A stretch of 64,000 bases of DNA from Alopecurus myosuroides. Lineage: Eukaryota; Streptophyta; Magnoliopsida; Poales; Poaceae. The translations under genes and the position numbers were made by a program. Location: assembly GCA_028641055.1 (NCBI GenBank), contig CM054060.1:62091371-62155370 (forward strand), written 5' to 3'. Shown here piece by piece: positions 55,944 to 64,000 of the stretch; the stretch's first letter is position 1, and each line of letters opens with the position of its first letter. The notes beneath the pieces are model-generated. The model was not told where the DNA came from, ran no database searches, and saw nothing but the letters and a program-made list of their open reading frames with translations.

Positions 55944-56300
55944 TGTTATAATTCGTAAGCGCTTAGTCGATCTACTGAGGAACAAGCAATCACAACAAAC
56001 GTGACGACACTGATATTTGGTAACGCAGTTCAGCAAACTCGCCTACTCTGCGGGGCATGACTATGGGCGCTCCTCCCCATCAATACCGCTGCACCGGCCG
56101 CCTTGGTTGCCGGCACAAACCGCCGGCTCCCCTTGCGCGCCTGCTGCTATCAAGTCGCCATGGGTTACAACATGTGGTGCCTCCTCATTATATGAGAGGC
56201 CCTAGGATACACGTGTTCGACTATAACATTACCGTATCCTGTCCACACCTATTACAACTCCAAGTCCTACCGTAACCCTACTCGTACATAATATTCGACA
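55944..56300 (-). repeat. Copia 5' LTR (357 bp)
   Basis: On minus starts TGTCGAATATTATGTACGAG and ends ACGAATTATAACA, so TG...CA with a TGT/ACA inverted end. The position right next to the primer site fixes the inner boundary. No matching 3' LTR is present at the truncated left end of the element. Confidence 0.75.
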
Positions 56301-56882
56301 AAAATACAACAAAGAAGCTATCTGCCAATGGGCTAGAATAAGCTGATGAAGGAGCGCCAACTGGACGCGATCGTGACCCCGACAACGACACCTCCGGCCT
56401 TTTTTCCATCGGTGGCCACCCCAGCATCATCATGCATGCGGGTTACGACCAAAGGGGGGGGGGCTTCGCCATATGCTTCGGCGGGCTGCAGGGGTAGGAG
56501 CCCAGACTGATCGAGATGGCTTTTGCTATCGAGCAGGCTACTAGAGTGAGAAGGGCGCCGATGTTCAAGCCATAGCTAGAATGCACGATCAAATCAAAAG
56601 AGTAAAAAGTAAAAATCATGATGGTTTATTTTGTTGGCCAGGATGCCCCCAAATACTGGACGCTCCACCTCTAGCCATTGCATTATTCTCGATTACAATT
56701 TGGTGGCTTGGTCCTCTAAAGGCCAACACACCATGTCCCGCTCTAACACCGAGTCCACGTAAATGCCCTTTTTGAGTACATGTGGGCCGTTGCTGATCTA
56801 CATGGCTCCGCAAACTCATGGAGGAACCACGACGCCCATGGAGCTACTGTTGTGTTCTGCAACAATGTCAACATCGTCTACA
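56301..56882 (+). pseudogene. Copia RNase H fragment, interrupted by another LTR
   Basis: On plus, decayed RNase H motifs read WPGCPQ / GRSTSSHCIILDYNLVAWSS, then KGQHTMSRSNTEST, and in a shifted frame ATVVFCNNVNIVYM. These correspond to the copia blocks around DWAGCPDTRRSTSGY, SWSSKRQ, SRSSAEAEYRA and YCDN. The frame stops exactly at 56882, where the LTR of the next element begins. 56301-56600 has no clear domain. Confidence 0.7.
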
Positions 56883-57724
56883 TGTTAACATATCTGGTTC
56901 ATCACGGTTGAAAATGTAAGCAATTTAGCATATGATTTAATCCGAAATAGCATCAAACAAATTATGACGTAGCAAATACAGTAAGAATGCACATATCGAA
57001 ATCTAGTGCAGTAGTGAAACCGATTCAATCTACAGCAAGAACTAGACAAAGAAATTGCAGTAATATCTCGTACAGATGAGAGAGGGATACGTACGGTGTA
57101 GCGGCAGAGGCACCAGCTGTGGTGTTGTCGATGTTGTCGCCCATGTCGTCGATGAACAGGTTGCCGAGATCTGGAAACCAGTCGTCGTTGGGGAAGTAGT
57201 CGCCGTGAGCAGTCGCGCGAGTGCGCTCCCCAAAAACTTGAACGCTCCTCTCCTGTACAGGATCACAAGAGGCGAGGTTCCGGAGGCCTGTTGTCCCTTC
57301 TCGCGGTGCCCGCCGGAAAGAGGGATAAAGAAGGCTTGATTGGCGGCGTCGTGCTTTGGAACGGTGCGAAACCATAAGACGAACTAGCGGTTAGGGTTTA
57401 CAGTTTCCCCAACCGACAAAATAAACGTTGTTGGCTCATTCCCGCAACCCGCGGTGCGGCGCGTCGTGACGAGGCGAGGCGTGGCGAGGCATGCGGCGGA
57501 GGAGGAGACGCGTGTGACACACTTCTCCTCTTGTATCACCAACTCATACATGATCTAGAATGGCTCACCTTATAAGGTGGTGCCATCCTCTCCAAACTAG
57601 AAACGTGGGACTAAACTTTAGTCCCACCCTCCACTTGTATTATTCATGAATGGGCCATGGCAATTTCAGGATTTTAATGGGCTTAGTTGGGCTAGGTGTG
57701 TGAAGCCCATATAAATTCCAACAA
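56883..57724 (-). repeat. Copia 3' LTR (842 bp)
   Basis: On minus starts TGTTGGAATTTATATGGGCT, directly after a polypurine tract (CTTTGTGGGGGAT), and ends AGATATGTTAACA. It contains a USE/TATA pair near its start. A long ORF (57025-57375) lies across the downstream part and is probably LTR leader rather than a gene. Confidence 0.85.
57570..57611 (-). promoter_or_regulatory. LTR promoter with USE-like and TATA boxes
   Basis: On minus GTCCCACGTTT (57611-57601) is followed, after 25 nt, by TTATAA (57575-57570). Motif order and spacing are the same as at 8967 and 31588. Confidence 0.5.
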
Positions 57725-58789
57725 TCCCCCACAAAGTGTCATTAGCACATCTCATAATCTAAGTTCCAAAAAATTGTTTATATACCGATGTTTAGTGGAT
57801 ACTATTAAGTTAAATTTACACTTAGAACATTATGCTACACTAGTTCACAACTTGAATAGTGGACTACTTCTTGAACTACAAGTTTTCTGTGATACCAGTT
57901 TCACCCAACATCTGGACCGATACTAGGCTACCGCAAGCCTTTCTCGCGGGTGGAGCGTATACTTCATACTCCGATGGTCTTTCAGGAGTTTATTAGAGGG
58001 CACCCGATTCTCATAGACTGCGATGTTTGACAGTCAAACTCATATAGGTGAGTTCCTCAGGAGATGTTCTGTAGGACCCATCTCTGCTTACATAAATAAG
58101 CCACTTGGAACACATTAAGACAAATGTAAACCTACCATACAGATCATCTTCACGGAGTAGATTAAAATATAAGGATACTCTCCTCTCGGCTGATCAACAG
58201 CTTGTCTCCCACTTCTAATATACGGAATCTCTGATCACATAGAGTGGGTTACCACTATGGACAACTCATACCGTGGTTCTCAAACCCATCTCCCTCAATG
58301 CATTATCTATCACATTACGTGATAAACCCTTTGTGAAGGGATCTGCCAAGTTTGTAGATGTTTGTATATAATCCAACGTAATTACTCCCTAGTTCTTCAA
58401 TTTCCTGACAGATTTCAATCTTCTCTTCACATGTATTGATGACTTTGCATTATCCTTAGAACTGTTCACTTTGATGATAACAGTTTGATTATCACAGTTC
58501 ATTAGGATTATGGGTATTGATTTTTCAACCACAACAAGTCCATCAATAGCTCACAAAGCCACTCTGCTTCAACAGTGGATGTGTCTAATTATGTGAGTTC
58601 TGCTTCCATAGTTGACCGGGTTAAGATGGTCTTCTTGTAATACTTCCCGGAAACAGCACCACCACCAAGGGTAAAAATATAACCACTAGTGGCCTTAAGC
58701 TCATCAGCATCAGATATCTAATTAGAATCACTATATCCTTCCAGAACCCTCGGGTTTTCGGTATAGTGAATTCCATAGCTCGTAGTGCC
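57725..58789 (-). pseudogene. Copia RNase H and 3' region, cut by an Athila element
   Basis: Minus-strand frame (with stops): [75 protein letters not shown]. These are the RNase H motifs of a copia polyprotein. The polypurine tract at 57725-57737 links it to the LTR at 56883-57724. Sequence upstream of RNase H (RT, integrase) is cut off at 58790 by the insertion of the next LTR retrotransposon. Confidence 0.88.
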
Positions 58790-60369
58790 TGATACGTCAT
58801 AAACGTATCCCTAATTTCTGATGCTCCATGATCATATTATGCCAATTGCTACATGTTTTCTCCCTTATTATAACATTTTCATACGTTTTCTAGGACTAAC
58901 CTATTAACAAGATGCCAAGTGCCAGTTCCATGTTTTCTGCTATTTTTTTGTTTCAGAAAACTTGTTCTCGAAACATTCTCGGAATTGGACCCCATAAATC
59001 CCGAAGTGCCTATTTTCCCCGGAAGCATCCAGAACACCGAAGAGGAGTCGAAGACGGGCAACAGGGGGGCCACACCATAGAGTGGTGCGGGTCCCCCTGG
59101 CCGCGCTAGCTATGGGTGTGGGGCCCCCTAGCCTCGACTGCCTCTGCCCTTTCGCCTATTTATTCCCCCCGGATGGAAAACCCTAGGCACCTGATCAAAA
59201 ATCCCAAAAAAGTTCCGCATCCGCCATCATCGTCAACCCTAGATAAGGAGGGTTCTGGAGCTATTTTTCGGCACCCTGGCGGAGAGGAAATCATCACCGG
59301 AGGCTTCTACATCACCATGCTTGCCTCCGGAGTGTTGCATGAGTAGTTCATCCCTGGACTATGGGTCCATAGCAGTAGCTAGATGGTTGTCTCCTCCTCA
59401 TATTCATCCATGTTTAGATCTCGTGAGCTGCCTATAATGATCGAGATTGATCTTATGTAATTCTATATGCTGTGTTTGCTGGGATCTGATGAATATTGAC
59501 CTTATGCCAAGTTGATTATAGTCTTTATTGCATATATAATTTGTGATTCTCATGCTTTCTGTTGCTAGTGGTTGCTCTGGCCAAGTAGTTGCTAGTGACT
59601 CCAAGAGGGAGTATTTATGCTAGATAGTTGGTTCATGCCTCCTTTTCGCCTGTGCTTGAGTGCCAGAAACGTGACGGGGGAGGATGTGATGTTGCCACTA
59701 GGGAGAAAACAACGGTGAGAGTACCCAGCGTGTATAATCATTGCTTACATTACACACATTTCTTAATGCAATCATCTGTTGCTTGCAACTTAATACCTAA
59801 GGGGGTTCGGATGATAACCTGAGGGTGGATTATTAGTCATAGATGCAGATGGATTTCGGTCTATGTATTTTTTTTGTAATGCCTAAACTAAATAGCATAG
59901 TAGTCATCATGTTATAATGTGCACTACGGTGCAACCTTTATTTGTCAATTGCCCAGCTGTAATTTGTTCACCCAACATGTTATTTTTATGGAGAGACACC
60001 ACTAGTGAACCTATGAACCCCGGTCCATTTTCCACACTGTTAAAGAAACCACAACAATTTCCTGCTCTCTATACTTACTGCAAGAATACACTGTTTTTTC
60101 ACACTATACGTCTAATCTTTGTTTTCAGCAAGACCGGTGAGATTGACAACCTCACTGTACCGTTGGGGCAAAGTATTTTGGTTGTGTTGTGTGCAGGTTC
60201 CACGTTTTTGCTGACACTAGTGAAGCACCAGCACCACCGTCAGTGGCATCAACCTTCCGAAGGTCCTCTTTCTCCTACTGGATTGATAACCCTGGTTCTT
60301 AACTAAGGGGAAAATTCCTACCACTGTGACCATCACACCCTCCTCTTGGGGTTCCCAACGCAAGCATCA
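58790..60369 (+). repeat. 5' LTR of a second Athila-type element (plus)
   Basis: 1580 bp, TGATACGTCATAAACGTATC to CAACGCAAGCATCA. Directly followed by the linker AGGACATTTTC and the primer site. The putative 5-bp target duplication on the left is GTGCC (58785-58789); the right flank is outside the window. Confidence 0.88.
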
Positions 60370-60380
60370 AGGACATTTTC

Positions 60381-60398
60381 TGGCGTCGTTGCCGGGGA
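60381..60398 (+). other. Primer-binding site, tRNA-Asp-like
   Basis: TGGCGTCGTTGCCGGGGA, one mismatch from the copy at 53852 on minus. Confidence 0.85.
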
Positions 60399-60542
60399 GA
60401 AGGAAGTCTTCTGGCAAGGGGAGTTTCTCACTCTTAACCTCTTTATTTCGTTTATTGTCTTGTTTTTATTCTCTATATCAAAAACACAAAAAATAGTTTA
60501 CTTTATAGATGTTATTTATTTGCTTGCTATTATTCTGCTAAA

Positions 60543-62600
60543 ATGAGTTCCTCTGAGAATACTAAGTTGTGTAACTTCACTAGCACAAACAACAATGATT
60601 TTATTTGCACACCTATTGCTCCACCTGCTCCTACTTCTGCTTTCTATGAGATTAACCTGCTTTATTAAATCTTGTGATGAAAGAGCAATTTTTTTGGTAT
60701 TAGTACTGATGATGCTGCTGACCACCTTAATAATTTTGTTGAACTATGTCAGATGCAAAAATATAAAGATGTGGATGGAGATATTATTAAACTGAATTAT
60801 TTATTTTCTCTTTGAGAGGAAGAGCTAAAGAATGGTTGCTATCTTTGCCTAGAAATAGTATTGATTCATGGACTAAGTGTAAAGATGCTTTCATTGGAAA
60901 ATATTATCCTCCTGCTAAGATTATATCCCTGAGAAGTGACATAATGAATTTTAAACAATTTGACAATGAACATGTTGCTAAAGCTTGGGAAAGAATGAAA
61001 ACTATGGTGAAGAATTGTCCCACTCATGGAATGACTACTTGGATAATTATACAAACTTTTTATGCAGGGCTGAATTTTTCCGCAAGGAACCTATTGGATT
61101 CAGCTGCTGGAGGTACCTTTATGTCCATCACTTTGGGCAATGCAACAAAGCTTCTTGATGATATGATGATAAATTATTCAGAGTGGCACACCGAGAGAGC
61201 TTCACAAGGTAAGAAGGTAAATTCTGTTGAGGAAACGTCCTCTTTGAGTGAAAGGATTGATGCTATTATGTCTATGCTTGTTAATGGTAAAGCTCAAGTG
61301 GATCCAAATAATGTTCATTTAGCCTCTTTGGTTGCTCAAGATGAGCATGCTGATGTAAACTTTATTAGAAATAATAATTTTAACAATAATGCTTATAGAA
61401 ATAATTTTGGTGGAAACAATTATAAGCCCTATCCTCCTAATAATGGTTATGGTAATTCTTATGGAAACTCCTACAATAATAATAAATGCTCTACCTCTGA
61501 TCTTGAAAACATGCTTAGAGAATTTATTAGCACTGAAACAGTTTTTCATAAATTTGTTGAGGAAAAGCTTGGTAAAATAGATGTTCTTGCCTCTAAAGTA
61601 GATAGCCTTGCTATTGATGTTGATTTTCTAAAACTAAAGGTTTTGCCACAAGATGTTAAAAAAAGTAAAACTTTGAATGCCATCAAAGTTCAAATAGATA
61701 ATAATGTTAGGTTGATGGCTGAATTACATGCTAGGTGGGAAAGAGAAGATGAATTGGCTAAAAAGAATAATATTGCTAGAGTTTGTAATATCACAACCAC
61801 AAGTGAAACTGAAGCTCCAAGTGCTAGTAAACCTCCTACTATCAATGGTAAAGTAGTTGGTGTTAATAAAGTCCCGACTCCTTTGGTGAAACGTGCTAAA
61901 TTGCTGAAACTGCTTCTAGTAAAAGTGCTGGAATTTTTTAGAGATGTAAGAGATAATGGACCCATTACTTTTGATGATAATAATTTTGATTTTGATGATT
62001 GGAACATCTCTGAATTTATTATGTTTCTACAAAAGCTTTCTAGAAGTCCCAATGCTAGTTCCATGAATATGGCCTTTACTAAACATATTACCAATGCTCT
62101 CATAAAAGTTAGGGAAGAAAAGTTGAAACTTGAAACATCTATCCCTAGGAAATTAGATGATGGTTGGGAGCCTATCATTAAGATAAAAGTAAATTATTTT
62201 GATTACAATGCTTTGTGTGATATTGGTTCTAGTATCTCTGTTATGCCTCAAAAGCTTTATGATGTTCTTGATCTACCACCGTTGGAACACTGTTATTTGG
62301 ATGTTCATCTTGCTGATAATGCTAAGAAGAAACCTCTTGGTAGAATTGATGATGTTATTATTATGGTTAACAATAACCGTGTACCTGTTGATTTTGTTGT
62401 TATGAACATTGAATGAAATGCTTCTTGTCCTATTGTTTTGGGAAGACCTTTTCTTAGAACTGTTGGTGCTGTTATTGATATGAAAGAGGGGAGTATTAAA
62501 TATCAATCCCCCCTCAACAAAGGCATGGAACATTTTCCTAGATAGAGGATAAAGCTACCTTTTGACTCTATTATTAGAGCAAGTTATGATGTTTATTCTT
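60543..62600 (+). pseudogene. Athila-type gag-protease polyprotein
   Basis: Gag starts near ATG 60543 (SSSENTKLCNFTSTNNNDFI), with stops and a frameshift before a long open frame 60789-62416. That frame holds the retrotransposon gag domain (LRGRAKEWLLSLPRNSIDSW, KCKDAFIGKYYPPAKIISLR, MNFKQFDNEHVAKAWERMKT). An Asn-rich linker follows (NNNFNNNAYRNNFGGNNYKP). Then comes an aspartic protease region (YNALCDIGSSISVMPQKLYD), with the catalytic Asp in CDIGSS. A TGA at 62414-62416 replaces the expected Cys codon before NASCPIVLGRPFLRTVGAVI. The frame ends soon after (KGMEHFPR*). No RT or integrase follows within the window, so pol is deleted or decayed. Confidence 0.9.
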
Positions 62601-64000
62601 CTTCACTTGAAAATACTTGAGTTGATCTTTTAGGCCTAGCTGAAAGGCATTAAAGAAAAGCGCTACCGGGATACAACCCGTTTTATTTGTCTGTTTTCAT
62701 TCTGTTTTCCTTTGTTTTCTTTGGTGTGCTTTGAACCTAGGTGTTGTCTATTTCCTTATAAACCCCTCTATATCTTTTCTTTTGTGTTTTTGAGCCAAGT
62801 AAATCCTCTAGTGGAAAGTTGACACTATATTTCGGATTTCTGCGCAGGAAACAGATTTCTGTTATCCACTGTTAATTACGTATAAAATGACATAAAATTC
62901 AAAATAACCTGAGATTTTTGGTGATTAATCCTGGGTTATATAAGAAACTTTTCTTAGTTTACCACATTTTGATTTGAGCAATAGAAGATTTTCGAAAAAA
63001 TCGATCTTTGCCTGCTGTTTTGTTTAGACAGATTTCTGTCAATTATTGCATTTGCATCTTAATCTCTTTCTTTTGGTGTTCTTTTGAGAAAAAAAGTTTT
63101 AAAAGAATTTGTGACAGTAGCTAATGTGTTTTTAAGTGCTAATCTTGTGTTGAAACTGTACCATGTGAATTTATTATTTCGATTCCACTAACGTTGCTAA
63201 TGAAGATTGTGAAAATTTTGGTGTGAAGAAAGTTTTCAAGGGTCAAGAGAAGAGGATGATATGATGTCATCAAGAAGAGTGAAAATCCTATGCTTGGGGA
63301 TGCCCCAGTGGTACATCCCAGCAAATTCCAAGAAGACTCAAGCGTCTAATCTTGGGGATGCCCAAGGCATCCCCTTCTTCATCAACAAATTATCAGGTCA
63401 CTTCTAGTGAAACTATATTTTTATTCGGTCACACCTTATGTGCTTTACTTGGAGCGTCTTTTAATTTTGTTTTCAGTTTGTTTTTATTTTCATAATAATC
63501 TTGGTTGGACCCCAGCATTATTTTATTGGAGAGTGACCCGCTCCGCTTTTTCATGAGAATACGTTGTATTCTTAGTCTCTGTTTGACTGCTGCATTTATT
63601 GAGCTCCTCTTTTGCATGCATCTCTTATCAGAGCTGTTAGTTTTAGTAGTATTACATGAGTACTCTCATTTTTGCTTGATGTATCATAAATAGTATTTTT
63701 GTTAAAACATATCTTGTATGGTGCTTGTTGGTAAAAGAAAACTGATGCTTGATGTAGAATTTATAACAGTACTAGTAGAAGCTTGTATAGACTGTGGCTA
63801 GAAGTTTTTCATGCCATGCTAAATGTTATTTTAGTTTTAAAGCCTTGTGGTTATTGAGTATAATGAATAGACTTAAATAGCTGAGAGCGTTTAATATGTC
63901 TCGAAAGATTCATGAGTTGTTCTTGTCATAGTAAAGCATCAATATATGGTATTCTCTTTCGAATGTTTTATTTGGTTGACTTGGCGCATGCTCACACCAT
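62601..64000 (+). mobile_element. Athila-type 3' non-coding region (continues off window)
   Basis: Starts with AGCTGAAAGGCATTAAAG and continues AT-rich. 62640-63430 is the inverted counterpart of 52130-52930 in the minus-strand element. No credible ORF; the short ones listed by position 63139-63693 are chance frames. The 3' LTR lies beyond the window. Confidence 0.8.

Noticed and set aside
55300..55958. ORFs of 79-189 codons on both strands in the copia leader
   Set aside because: Located between primer site and gag, overlapping in several frames, no domain.
57025..57375. 116-codon minus ORF within the copia LTR
   Set aside because: It sits wholly inside the LTR; most likely transcribed leader sequence with chance coding potential.
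1..64000. CRISPR arrays, bacterial operons, tRNA or rRNA genes
   Set aside because: No regularly spaced short repeats with unique spacers and no recognisable tRNA or rRNA sequences; composition and elements are those of a plant nuclear genome.

Overview
The window looks like intergenic DNA from a large grass genome, most likely the wheat/barley/rye tribe (Triticeae). Reasons: Stowaway MITEs with CTCCCTCCG ends and TA target duplications, Athila-type LTR retrotransposons with a TGATACGTC start and a tRNA-Asp-like primer site, nested copia elements, LINE copies in several states of decay, a CACTA end with GCCGACGGC subterminal repeats, hAT relics and a Helitron. Few genes are intact. The best candidate is a single-exon gene for an 86-residue membrane protein at 46397-46657 (minus).

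Layout. 1-9108: first copy of a segmental duplication holding exon-like remnants of an unidentified gene, two Stowaways, an inverted cluster of a degenerate ~70-bp repeat and an internal 0.86-kb direct repeat. 9109-22773: unique spacer with a truncated plant-mobile-domain gene, GGCGCTAC palindromes, a GC-rich putative first exon with a hAT MITE just upstream, a 5-kb field of diverged repeats split by an LTR-like block, a degenerate transposon ORF, and the promoter/first exon of the gene that continues into the second copy. 22774-31729: second, nearly identical copy. 31730-35640: mosaic of truncated transposons (copia RT, hAT zinc finger, CACTA end with a 674-bp tandem duplication). 35637-39330: LINE on minus that has lost its 3' half.

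40590-46830: the most informative part. A 5'-truncated LINE (45778-46320) lies between two ~240-bp copies of the 3' half of the small membrane-protein gene, which looks like an exceptionally long target-site duplication. One copy was then split by a 4660-bp Helitron inserted exactly between A and T, while the other still shows the empty site.

46830-64000: LINE-like debris, then nested LTR retrotransposons. A non-autonomous Athila-type element on minus (48790-53919) abuts a copia with a clear 5' LTR (55944-56300). Another copia fragment (56301-56882) is cut by the LTR of a third copia (56883-57724), whose polymerase gene is in turn cut at 58790 by a second Athila-type element on plus that runs off the window. 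The two Athila elements share their 3' regions in opposite orientation, like an autonomous/non-autonomous pair.

I see no evidence for a multi-gene biological system. The interest lies in rearrangement history, repeat architecture and snRNA-promoter-like signals. All identifications are by eye from sequence and translated ORFs; no database search was possible.
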